Below are positions 27,484-35,291 of a stretch of DNA of 64,000 nucleotides, piece by piece. Below the pieces are notes generated by a model. The model saw only the letters and a program-made list of their open reading frames with translations. It was not told the origin of the DNA and did not search any database. Origin of the DNA: Planctomycetota bacterium. GTDB taxonomy: Bacteria > Planctomycetota > UBA1135 > GCA-002686595. A program made the translations under genes and the position numbers. How positions within the stretch are numbered: position 1 is the stretch's first letter; the number at the start of each line of letters is the position of its first letter. The stretch is from positions 124,001 to 188,000 of the forward strand of contig JAJDEU010000052.1 in the NCBI GenBank assembly GCA_029259635.1, in the 5' to 3' direction.

Positions 27484-28632
27484 ATGAATAGCCGCGCGGT
27501 CTTCTTCATCGCGCGCGAGGATCTGCGGCTCATGATGCGATCCAAGGCGACCTGGCTGTGGGCTTTCCTCATGCCGGTCGTATTCTTCTTCTTCATGGGC
27601 ACGATGCAGGGCGGCTCGGGCAAACCGCCTGGAGTCACCGACAACCTGCGCATGGTCGGGACGAGTGGTGGGGTGCTGGCGGACGAGCTCGCGCTGCGTC
27701 TGGAAGAGCAGGGCTTTGTGCTTGAGCGCGCGGAATCCGATTCCGCTCTGGCCGCGGATTCAAGAGAGGCCAAGACGCTGCGACTGCCCGACGGTCTGAC
27801 GGCCGAGGTCCTTACGGGGGTGGCTCAGTCGGTTCAGCTGGAGGGCGGCGGCAAAGGCATGGCTGCCGAGCATGACAACGTGCGCATTCAGCGTGCGATC
27901 TACACCGTGCTCGCGGACCTGTTTGTTTTAGAGAACGCGAGGAACGCGCCGACGGCGGAGGCTTTCGACGAGCTCCGCGCGGCTCCGCGCGCGTTGACGC
28001 TCTCCGTTCGACCGGCGGGGCATCGCCGCGAGATCCCGCGCGGTTTTCAGCAGGCTGTGCCGGGAACGCTGGTGATGTTCACGGCGCTGGTTTTGTTGAC
28101 GAGCGGTGCGTCGCTGCTCGTCATCGAACGCCGACGCGGGTTGCTCGCGCGGCTCGCGACCGCTCCGCTCTCGCGCCTTGAAGTCGTGATCGGAAAGCTC
28201 GGCGGCAAGCTCTGCCTCGGACTGATTCAGATCGGCTTTTCCGTCGTCGTCGGCACTTTTGTGTTCGGCGTCGACTGGGGCGGCCAGCTGCCCGCTGTTG
28301 CGCTCGTCTTGGGGGTCTACGGAATGTTCATTTCCGCACTGGGGCTGTGTCTCGGAAACCTGGCGCGCACCGAGGGCCAAGCGGTGGGGATCGGCGTCTT
28401 TGCGGCCAATATCTTGGCCGCGCTCGGCGGCTGTTGGTGGCCGATCGAGGTCACACCGCCTTGGATGCAAGCGCTCGCCGGTTGGTTGCCCACCGGTTGG
28501 GTGATGAGCGCCATGCACGATCTTACGAGCTTTGGGTTGGGACCGACCGCCGTTCTGACCGAAGTGACCTACCTCATCGCAGCGACCGGGTGCGCGCTTT
28601 GGCTCGGTGCCCGAAGCTTTCGATTTCAGTGA
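27484..28632 (+). CDS. ABC-2 type permease, second subunit
   Basis: The 382-residue product has the same layout as the first permease. An N-terminal helix (WLWAFLMPVVFFFFMGTM) is followed by an extracytoplasmic domain of about 150 residues and a C-terminal bundle with GTLVMFTALVLLTSGASLLVIERRRGLLARL, then NILAALGGCWWPIEVTPPWMQ and LPTGWVMSAMHDL. I chose ATG 27484 because GAAGGTGAG at 27470-27478 gives a ribosome site. A GTG at 27475 lies inside that site. Together with the first permease it should form a heterodimeric exporter. The GCWWPIEV loop matches the corresponding loop of its partner, showing common ancestry. Confidence 0.88.
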   Translation: MNSRAVFFIAREDLRLMMRSKATWLWAFLMPVVFFFFMGTMQGGSGKPPGVTDNLRMVGTSGGVLADELALRLEEQGFVLERAESDSALAADSREAKTLRLPDGLTAEVLTGVAQSVQLEGGGKGMAAEHDNVRIQRAIYTVLADLFVLENARNAPTAEAFDELRAAPRALTLSVRPAGHRREIPRGFQQAVPGTLVMFTALVLLTSGASLLVIERRRGLLARLATAPLSRLEVVIGKLGGKLCLGLIQIGFSVVVGTFVFGVDWGGQLPAVALVLGVYGMFISALGLCLGNLARTEGQAVGIGVFAANILAALGGCWWPIEVTPPWMQALAGWLPTGWVMSAMHDLTSFGLGPTAVLTEVTYLIAATGCALWLGARSFRFQ

Positions 28633-28744
28633 AAGCCACACAATCGGGTCGAAGCCTTTGCATCGAGCGGAATTCGATGGAACTCTAACCGCTCGCCGAA
28701 CCCCAGCTCCGCGTTCGACCAGCACGAACACACCAAGTATCACC

Positions 28745-29125
28745 ATGAATCGAATCCTCTGGCCGCTCGTCATCGCGCTCCTGCTCCCCGGATGTTGGAT
28801 CGCTCGCACTCAGACCAACATTCCGCTCACACCCTCGCAGCTGGAAGGCGTTGCATCGGGAAGCACGACGGCGACCGAAGTCGTCGAACTCCTCGGCGCG
28901 CCGTCGGAGGTCGTCCAGCTCGGCAAGCGCAGCGCGTACCGCTATCAACACGTGATGTCCAAGGGCATTTCGGTGTGGCTCGGCATCGTCTTTCTTCAGA
29001 ACAAGGACACCCAATCGGACCGTGTCTGGATTTGGTTCGATGAGAACGACGTGGTTTCCCATGTCGGCGCGAGCTTCGAAGCCGATCGTGCCGAGTACTC
29101 ACTCCCGTGGTCGGACCGCGAGTGA
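28745..29125 (+). CDS. BamE-like (SmpA/OmlA fold) lipoprotein A
   Basis: The 126-residue product has a lipoprotein signal peptide ending ALLLPGC, with the modified Cys at residue 17. The mature part begins with LEGVASGSTTATEVVELLGAPSEVVQLGKRSAYRYQH. The G-x-T-x-x-E-V-x-x-L-L-G-x-P helix-turn is the core of the SmpA/OmlA (BamE) fold, which stabilises outer-membrane assembly in proteobacteria. Here it is at most a fold match, and no BAM partners are nearby. The stop overlaps the next gene's GTG in a GTGA, so both lipoproteins are translated together. Confidence 0.6.
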   Translation: MNRILWPLVIALLLPGCWIARTQTNIPLTPSQLEGVASGSTTATEVVELLGAPSEVVQLGKRSAYRYQHVMSKGISVWLGIVFLQNKDTQSDRVWIWFDENDVVSHVGASFEADRAEYSLPWSDRE

Positions 29126-29541
29126 AGTTCGCCGCCGTCTTTCTCGCGCTCGTTTGGTTGCCCGGCTGTTTTAGCTGGAGCTGGACGCGTGAAGAAATCG
29201 AGCTTCCGATCATCGAGGAGAGCTTGGCTCAGCTCGAATATGGCGCGAGCCTCGACGAGTGCCTCGAACAACTCGGGGCTCCGCTGTACCTCTGGGAGTA
29301 CCGCAAGACCGGAATCGCTCTGGCTTGGGGATCGCTCTCGCGCCGGGACCTCGGGCTCTCGGTGAGTGTGCCGATCAGCGATCAGGCCAGCGGTTCGATC
29401 AACTACAACCACATCGACAACGATATCCAGGGGGTTGTCCTCGTGTTCGACGAGGACTATCGCCTGCGCTGGATTCGCCGCGGCTTTCTCAGCGATCTCG
29501 CTCAGGAAACTCGGGGACTGGCGGCGGTCGTCGACGACTAG
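29122..29541 (+). CDS. BamE-like lipoprotein B
   Basis: The 139-residue product starts at GTG 29122, overlapping the stop of lipoprotein A by four bases. A GTG at 29107 is also in frame but lies deeper in the other gene. The signal peptide ends in VWLPGC (Cys at residue 16). Its mature part reads LAQLEYGASLDECLEQLGAPLYLWEYRKTGIALAWG, the same helix, G-x-P turn and two strands as lipoprotein A, so the two look like distant paralogues. A pair of lipid-anchored SmpA-like domains could act as a heterodimer. Confidence 0.55.
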   Translation: MKFAAVFLALVWLPGCFSWSWTREEIELPIIEESLAQLEYGASLDECLEQLGAPLYLWEYRKTGIALAWGSLSRRDLGLSVSVPISDQASGSINYNHIDNDIQGVVLVFDEDYRLRWIRRGFLSDLAQETRGLAAVVDD

Positions 29542-29669
29542 AGCCGCTTTCGAGTGCGGAAGCTTTTTCTACTGCGCGCCGAATGAGCAAATTGAGGGGT
29601 AGATAGCTCAGAATCCGAGATTGAGGAGACCGATACAGGCTGCAAGCTGCCCCTCCAAGCTTGCCCACC

Positions 29670-30515
29670 ATGGTATCCAAACTCGACCTCGCGCAATTTA
29701 GTGAAACCGTCTCCATTCCGACTCTCCCGGAAGTGGTGATGAAGCTCAATACGATGGTCGACGACGATAAGGTCGGCCTGGAAGATATCGGGCTGGTCGT
29801 TTCGCAGGATGCGCCGATCTCTTCCAAGGTGCTGCGGATCGCGAACAGTGCGGTCTACGGGCTTAGCGAGCCGGCGCGCTCGGTCGAGGATGCGGCCAAA
29901 GTGGTCGGTGCGCGTACCATTCGCAACATCGCCATGCAGGCGTCGATCTTCAATCGGTACGAACAGTACGAGGGGACGGACGGCTTCAACCTTCGCGGGA
30001 TTTGGAAGCACGCGGTCTTCACGGGACAACTCGCGCAAGAGCTCGCGAAGCGTTCGCCGGTCATCGAGACGAGCTCTGCGGAAGAGCTCTATACCTGCGG
30101 CCTGTTGCACGATATCGGCAAGGTCGTCTTGCTTGAGACTCTCGGTGAGGACTACCTCGAGGTGTACGAGAAGTCGCGCGAGTCGGGCCGTGCCGTTCAC
30201 CTCGTTGAAGAAGAAATGCTCGGCGTGACGCACACCGATGTCGGCGCACTCGTGGCCAAGCGGTGGGATCTCCATGAGCTGATCGTGAAGGTCATTCAGC
30301 ACCACCACGGTCCTCGCTACGAGATTGAAGCCAATCCGCAAGTCGCAGTGGTCGCCATCTCCGATCAAATCGCCTACCGCATTGAAACTTCCGAGTTCGA
30401 AATGTTCTCGCGCAAGCTGGCCGCTCTGTCCTCCAATCTGTTGAAGCTCCCGCCGTCCGAGTTCGACGAGGTCTTGGAGTGGGCGGTCGACATCTTGCCG
30501 CTCATCGAAATCTAG
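29670..30515 (+). CDS. HDOD-domain signalling protein
   Basis: The 281-residue product is an HDOD domain over nearly its full length. It begins with PTLPEVVMKLNTMVDDDKVGLEDIGLVVSQDAPISSKVLRIANSAVYG, the hallmark opening (L-P-x-x-x-x-x-L and D-P-x-L/I-x-x-K-V-L-R-x-A-N-S). LYTCGLLHDIGKVVL follows, and later VIQHHHGP. HDOD proteins resemble HD phosphodiesterases, usually lack activity and take part in signalling; LLHDIGK keeps an HD pair here, so catalysis is not excluded. The ATG at 29670 was chosen over the TTG at 29661. No partner domain is attached. It probably works with other signalling proteins in the cytoplasm. Confidence 0.85.
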   Translation: MVSKLDLAQFSETVSIPTLPEVVMKLNTMVDDDKVGLEDIGLVVSQDAPISSKVLRIANSAVYGLSEPARSVEDAAKVVGARTIRNIAMQASIFNRYEQYEGTDGFNLRGIWKHAVFTGQLAQELAKRSPVIETSSAEELYTCGLLHDIGKVVLLETLGEDYLEVYEKSRESGRAVHLVEEEMLGVTHTDVGALVAKRWDLHELIVKVIQHHHGPRYEIEANPQVAVVAISDQIAYRIETSEFEMFSRKLAALSSNLLKLPPSEFDEVLEWAVDILPLIEI

Positions 30516-30700
30516 CGCCGACGTGGCCTGGCCCACATGCCTCGGACGAGTCCATCGTTCGGTCCCCGGCTGTGATGACTTCTGCCCGCCGGCCTTTCGC
30601 GCGAGGATCGGATTCTGAGCAATGTCCCGTCTTGAGGGGTGAGAGCTGGATCAGTAGCTGAAGACGGGCTAGTCTCCCAATCCCAACCTTGGAGATGACT

Positions 30701-32782
30701 ATGCCTATCCGACACGCCTCGAAGATTCTGCCCGCTCTGCTACTGGCTTTTTTTGGAACCGCAGCGCCTGTGTTCAGCATGATTCAAGTGAGTGAAGCGA
30801 GCGACGAGGAGGCGAGCGCGCCGCTCTCTTCTATTCCCGAGGTCGACCGAGCGCTTCAAGAGGCGGAGGCGGCGATCGCGAAGATTGTTGCGATCCCTGA
30901 TGGGGAGCGCACGCTCGCCAACACGGTGGTTGCGGTTGACGACATGTGGGCTCGCCTGTGGGTGGCGACGGACATGATGACCTTTATGTCGGTCGTCTCG
31001 CCGGATGCCGATCTCAGGGACCTCGGTGAGACCGCGCAGGTGGAGATCGAAGCCTGGATGATCGGCGTCGGCAAACGCGAGGACCTGTTCCGCGCGATTC
31101 AGGCCTACGCGGAGAGCGGCTCGACTCCGGAGGGTGAAGGAGCGCGGCTGCTCGAGTTCATGTTGCGCGACTATCGTCGTGCAGGAATGGCGCTCGACGA
31201 CGAGGCGCGTGCGGAGCTCACCGAGATCGAGCTGGAGCTGAGCCAGCTGGAGCTCGACTTCAAGAAGAACATTCGCGAGGAAGATGAGATCGTCTTGCTC
31301 ACGCGCGAAGAGCTTGCGGGGGTACCGGAGAGTTGGTTCTCAGGAGTCAAGGAGTCGGAAGGTCTGTTCTTGGTGACGCTGGACAATCCGACCTACTTGC
31401 CGGTGATGCGCCACGGCACGGATCCGGTCGCGCGACGAAAGCTCTACGTTGCGCGGCGCAGGCGGGCCGGCAAGAACGTCGGATTGATCGAGGAGATTCT
31501 CAAGCTTCGTTCGCGTCAGGCCGCTCTGCTCGGCTTCCAACACGCCGCGGATTTTGAAGCGGAGGTGCGCATGTCCGGAAACGCCGAGGCGATCCAGGCT
31601 TTTTACGAGGAGCTTCGTCCCAAGTTGCGCGCGAAGGCCGAACTCGATTTCGCGGAATATCAGAGCGCGATGCGCGAGCACACGGGAGATCCAGAGGCAC
31701 AGCTGAACCCCTGGGACCAGTCCTTCTACAATGACCGACTGCTCAAAGAAAAGTACGCGGTCGACCAAGAGAAGGTGCGCGAGTACTTCTCCGTCGCCAA
31801 CGTGATCGACGGATTGTTCTCGGTCACCGAAGAGCTCTACGGTCTGGAGTACCGCGAGATTACGGAGACGGCTGCGGAGCAGGGCTACACGATGTGGCAC
31901 GAAGATGTGCAGCTCTTTGAGGTTTGGGATCAAGCCAGCAAAGAGATGCTGGGTCAGTTCTATCTCGACCTCTATCCGCGCCCGAACAAGTACAACCACG
32001 CCGCTCAGTTCTCGCTACTGTCGCGCAAGCGCTGGCCCGACGGCTCTCTCCAAAAGCCGCTCGTCGCTCTGGTGTGTAACTTCAGCAAGCCGACCGCCGA
32101 CCGCCCGGCACTGCTTCCGCACAGCGAAGTTCGCACCTTCTTCCACGAGTTCGGCCACTGCTTGCACAGCATCCTGACGAGTGCCGAGACGACCCAGTTT
32201 TCCGGCACTCGCGTCGCGCGGGATTTCGTCGAAGCGCCCTCTCAAATGTTCGAGAACTGGGTTTGGGATGCCGAAGTCCTCAAGCGTTTCGCCAAGCACT
32301 ATGAGACCGGTGAGGTTCTTCCCGCTGAGCTGCTCGAGGGCATGCTTGCCGCGCGCAACCTCGGCTCCGGCATGTCGAACCAGGCCCAGGTCTTCCTGGG
32401 GAGTCTGGACTTGGCCTACCACACCGCTCCCGGTGGGGAGGTCGACTCGGTCGCGGTCGGCAACGAGATCTATGAGCGCGAGACGCTCTATCGCTCGACG
32501 CCCGAGACCTACTTTCACGCCGCGTTCGGTCACCTGATCGGCTACCAGGCGGGCTACTACAGCTACCTCTGGTCGAAGGTCTTCGCGCAGGACATGTTTG
32601 GTCGCTTCAAAGAACACGGCATGCTGAACGCGGAAGCGGGTAGCTATTATCGCAACAAGATCCTCGCGCCCGGCGGAACTCGCGATGCCAAGGAGCTCTT
32701 ACTCGACTATCTTGGACGCGAACCCGATTCGACGGCTTTTCTGGAGCACTTAGGTCTCGATACCAGCAGCTCGAACAACTAA
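30701..32782 (+). CDS. M3-family zinc oligopeptidase, exported
   Basis: The 693-residue product has an N-terminal signal peptide (about residues 1-25, ending GTAAPVFS) and a thimet-oligopeptidase-like body. The zinc motif HEFGH is at residues 482-486, within TFFHEFGHCLHSIL, followed by DFVEAPSQMFENWVWD with the third ligand Glu and a C-terminal HxxGYQAGYYSYLWS segment that positions substrate. M3 enzymes cut short peptides; most bacterial ones are cytoplasmic, so the signal peptide suggests periplasmic peptide turnover. I chose ATG 30701 because GGAG at 30691-30694 lies six bases before it. The first 60 mature residues are a family-typical helical lead-in. Length is normal. Confidence 0.9.
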   Translation: MPIRHASKILPALLLAFFGTAAPVFSMIQVSEASDEEASAPLSSIPEVDRALQEAEAAIAKIVAIPDGERTLANTVVAVDDMWARLWVATDMMTFMSVVSPDADLRDLGETAQVEIEAWMIGVGKREDLFRAIQAYAESGSTPEGEGARLLEFMLRDYRRAGMALDDEARAELTEIELELSQLELDFKKNIREEDEIVLLTREELAGVPESWFSGVKESEGLFLVTLDNPTYLPVMRHGTDPVARRKLYVARRRRAGKNVGLIEEILKLRSRQAALLGFQHAADFEAEVRMSGNAEAIQAFYEELRPKLRAKAELDFAEYQSAMREHTGDPEAQLNPWDQSFYNDRLLKEKYAVDQEKVREYFSVANVIDGLFSVTEELYGLEYREITETAAEQGYTMWHEDVQLFEVWDQASKEMLGQFYLDLYPRPNKYNHAAQFSLLSRKRWPDGSLQKPLVALVCNFSKPTADRPALLPHSEVRTFFHEFGHCLHSILTSAETTQFSGTRVARDFVEAPSQMFENWVWDAEVLKRFAKHYETGEVLPAELLEGMLAARNLGSGMSNQAQVFLGSLDLAYHTAPGGEVDSVAVGNEIYERETLYRSTPETYFHAAFGHLIGYQAGYYSYLWSKVFAQDMFGRFKEHGMLNAEAGSYYRNKILAPGGTRDAKELLLDYLGREPDSTAFLEHLGLDTSSSNN

Positions 32783-32792
32783 ACCTACGAGC

Positions 32793-32827
32793 GGAGAAGA
32801 ACGGATCGCCATCGACCGCTCTTCTCC
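32793..32827 (+). terminator. Hairpin after the M3 peptidase gene, possible terminator
   Basis: A 12-bp stem with one mismatch pairs 32793-32804 with 32816-32827 around an 11-base loop, ten bases after the stop codon. No T-run follows, so it may need another factor or serve to protect the mRNA end. Confidence 0.4.
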
Positions 32828-32888
32828 GACCCCAATGTGCACCCCAAGAAACCAAGCCGTTGTCCGTTAGCCACGTTGCCCTGAACCC

Positions 32889-33884
32889 GTGATCGAGAGC
32901 CCCACAGCCAATTTTTCGGGATCCGAGTCGGCGCTGTTTAGCCCCGCCGAGATCCGGTCGCTCATGCATGCCGAGCATGAACGTGCGAATCGCTACGGGC
33001 ATAACCTGACCTGCTTGATGATCGGTGTGGACCGAATCGAGCAGCTGGCCGATTTTTACGGGCACGAGTCCAGAGAGGAAGTCATCGAATCCGTGGTCGA
33101 GCTCTTGCTCTCCAAGCTTCGGGTTGGAGACTTTCTCGGCTGTCGGTCGGGAGATGACCTGATTGTCGCCCTGCCCTTCACGCCGTCGGAGGGCTCGCGT
33201 GCGCTCGCTCAACGCCTGCTGGCTGGCGCACGCGACATCTTCTTCTCGTCCGGCGGGCGCACGCTGCGCATCTCAATCTCCATCGGCGCGGCCTACTCCG
33301 AGGATCCGGCCTGCCGGGATTTCGAGGACCTCTACACCGCGGCGCAAATCGGATTAAGAGAGGCGGAGTTGGCCGGCGGGGGACGCCTGATCGAAAAGCG
33401 CGTCGAGTCGGAAGAACCCGACTCGGAACGCGAGTCGATTCGATCGGAGCTCGAGGAGCGCATCCAACAGCTCAAGGACTCGCTGCACACGGTGAACCCT
33501 CCCGCTCCGGAGATGCCCAGCGATTTAACTCTCGCCGAAAAGCTGCGAGAGCTCCTGACTGCCGACCCGAGTCTTTCCGGAGGATCGGATGCGGACTTGC
33601 AACAGCAGATTCAGGACTTGATGGCGCAGCACAATCGCCAGATTCAAGTTCTCGAACGCCGGATCGGAAAGCTCACGACTTCGCTCGACGCGACCGAAGG
33701 ACAGCTCTCGCGAATGGCCCTGATGCGGGATGTCGATACGGGAGTCAGCTCGATCTACCGCGACGTGCAAGGGCTGGATGCCGGCGACGACGAGAAGGAT
33801 ACGAAGCGCGGATTGATGTCGTCGATCTTCGACGCGAACGTCCTGTTGCAGGAAGAGATCGCGCGCCGAGCAGCGGAGGGGTAA
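32889..33884 (+). CDS. Degenerate GGDEF-domain protein with C-terminal coiled coil
   Basis: The 331-residue product starts at GTG 32889. Residues about 18-165 follow the diguanylate cyclase fold: LMHAEHERANRYGHNLTCLMIGVDRI, then LLSKLRVGDFLGCRSGDDLIVALP and LRISISIGAAY. The GGDEF signature is replaced by SGDDL (residues 87-91) with the preceding Arg kept, so catalysis is doubtful, although the Asp pair could still bind metal. Residues about 175-331 are heptad-like coiled coil (LEERIQQLKDSL and LMAQHNRQIQVLERRIGKLTTSLD), suitable for dimerisation. There is no membrane segment. It could be a cyclic-di-GMP effector or an inactive relative. Confidence 0.7.
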   Translation: MIESPTANFSGSESALFSPAEIRSLMHAEHERANRYGHNLTCLMIGVDRIEQLADFYGHESREEVIESVVELLLSKLRVGDFLGCRSGDDLIVALPFTPSEGSRALAQRLLAGARDIFFSSGGRTLRISISIGAAYSEDPACRDFEDLYTAAQIGLREAELAGGGRLIEKRVESEEPDSERESIRSELEERIQQLKDSLHTVNPPAPEMPSDLTLAEKLRELLTADPSLSGGSDADLQQQIQDLMAQHNRQIQVLERRIGKLTTSLDATEGQLSRMALMRDVDTGVSSIYRDVQGLDAGDDEKDTKRGLMSSIFDANVLLQEEIARRAAEG

Positions 33885-33954
33885 AGCCGGCCTCGCGACG
33901 TCGAGGTATCAGCCGGGCGTCGAAGAGAAACGTCTGCGCGCGAGCGCGAACCGG

Positions 33955-35289
33955 CTACTCGATCAATCCCAGCTGGCGGTACTTCTCGCGGTATTTGGCG
34001 TCGAGCGCGGTCTGTTTGTCCGTGAGGTCGATCTTGCGGCCGTCGATGTAGGCGGAGAGCACGCGAGTTGTGGGCTCGAGTGCATCACCATCGGTGAGAA
34101 ACATGGTCGCGCGCTTGCCGACTTCGATCGAGCCCAGCTCGTCGCCAAGGCCCAAGAGCTCGGCAGGAGAGAGAGTGACCGAACGCAGCGCCGCCGCGCG
34201 ATCGAGTCCGTGGGCGATACAAGCCGCGGCTTCATAGGGCAGGTTGCGTTGGCTTGAGTTGGTCCAGCTGGAGGGTGAGTAGGTGAGGCACCAGCGAATG
34301 CCCGCGGCCTCTAGTTTTGCCGGAAGCTCGTAGGGCTCGCGGTAGGACACGTCGCGACGGCGAGGCATGCGGTGCGCCGCTGTGATGGCGACCGGGACGT
34401 CGTGGCGAGCGAGTAGTTCCGTGCACTGGCCGGCCTCATGGCCGCCGACGATGATGAAGTCGAGCTTGCGCTCGACGGCCCACGCGACCGCGGACTCGAT
34501 CTGTGCCAGTCCGTTGGCATGGATGAAGACTTTGCTCGTTCCCAGAAGGGCTCCGCCCAGAGCGCGCAGCCGCAGGTCGGTCTCCACCGTCGAATCATTG
34601 TGGCGTGCGTCGAGGTAGGCGGCGGCACTGTCGAAGAGCTCATCGAGCTCGGCGAGTTGGCGCTTGGAAGTTTCCATTCGCTTCGAATCGTCGCTTCCGA
34701 AGGGGCCAACACTTGGCCAGTTGAGGACAAGCCCTGCATCCGAAACGATCGCCATGTCCTCCCAGGTCCAACCGTCCATGCGAATGACCGTCGCGCGGCC
34801 GGGAATTCGACCACCGGAGGGCATGACGCCGCAGGTCAAGACGCCGTTGCGGCGCGTGACCGGGATGACCCAGGAGTCCGTGTTGATGGCGACTCCCGCT
34901 CGAACTTCGGGACTGACCGAGCCGGCCTCGTCAATGTCCAAGCTCATGTCCACACTGCCGATTTCCGTCAATCCCATCGTGCTGGCCAGTGCGACGAAGC
35001 CCGGATAGAGGTGCTGACCGGCCAGGTCGATGACCTCGACAGCGCCGTCGACGGTGATGGTCTGCCTGTGTTTTGCGATCTGCGCGATGCGCCCGTCGCG
35101 GAAGAGAATCGATGCTCTCGGCAGAGTGCCACCGGAGACGGTGTGAATCGTCACTCCTGTGAGAACGATGGCGCTCGGTTGTGGCGGCGCTTTGTGCCCC
35201 AAGTCCTGGCTCGACAGTGTTGTCGATAGGGCCGTCGAGAGAGCGGTTGCGAGCGCGCAGGAGGCGAGGCTTTTGATGAGGGTGTTCAT
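33955..35289 (-). CDS. Exported amidohydrolase-like protein (imidazolonepropionase-related)
   Basis: The 444-residue product has a signal peptide (residues 1-25, ending in a repetitive ALSTALSTTLSSQD). The start at 35289 was chosen because it gives that signal peptide and lies two bases after the upstream gene's stop. The body has the composite-domain opening TIHTVSGGTLPRASILFRDGRI and the later TLSPAELLGLGDELGSIEVGKRA, both standard in amidohydrolases. The usual HxH metal pair after LYPG is missing: it reads HLYPGFVALASTMG. A late DxxxP-like Asp is also not obvious. It is therefore either inactive or a metal-poor variant. It probably acts with the larger protein encoded just upstream. Confidence 0.75.
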   Translation of the reverse strand: MNTLIKSLASCALATALSTALSTTLSSQDLGHKAPPQPSAIVLTGVTIHTVSGGTLPRASILFRDGRIAQIAKHRQTITVDGAVEVIDLAGQHLYPGFVALASTMGLTEIGSVDMSLDIDEAGSVSPEVRAGVAINTDSWVIPVTRRNGVLTCGVMPSGGRIPGRATVIRMDGWTWEDMAIVSDAGLVLNWPSVGPFGSDDSKRMETSKRQLAELDELFDSAAAYLDARHNDSTVETDLRLRALGGALLGTSKVFIHANGLAQIESAVAWAVERKLDFIIVGGHEAGQCTELLARHDVPVAITAAHRMPRRRDVSYREPYELPAKLEAAGIRWCLTYSPSSWTNSSQRNLPYEAAACIAHGLDRAAALRSVTLSPAELLGLGDELGSIEVGKRATMFLTDGDALEPTTRVLSAYIDGRKIDLTDKQTALDAKYREKYRQLGLIE

Positions 35290-35291
35290 GA

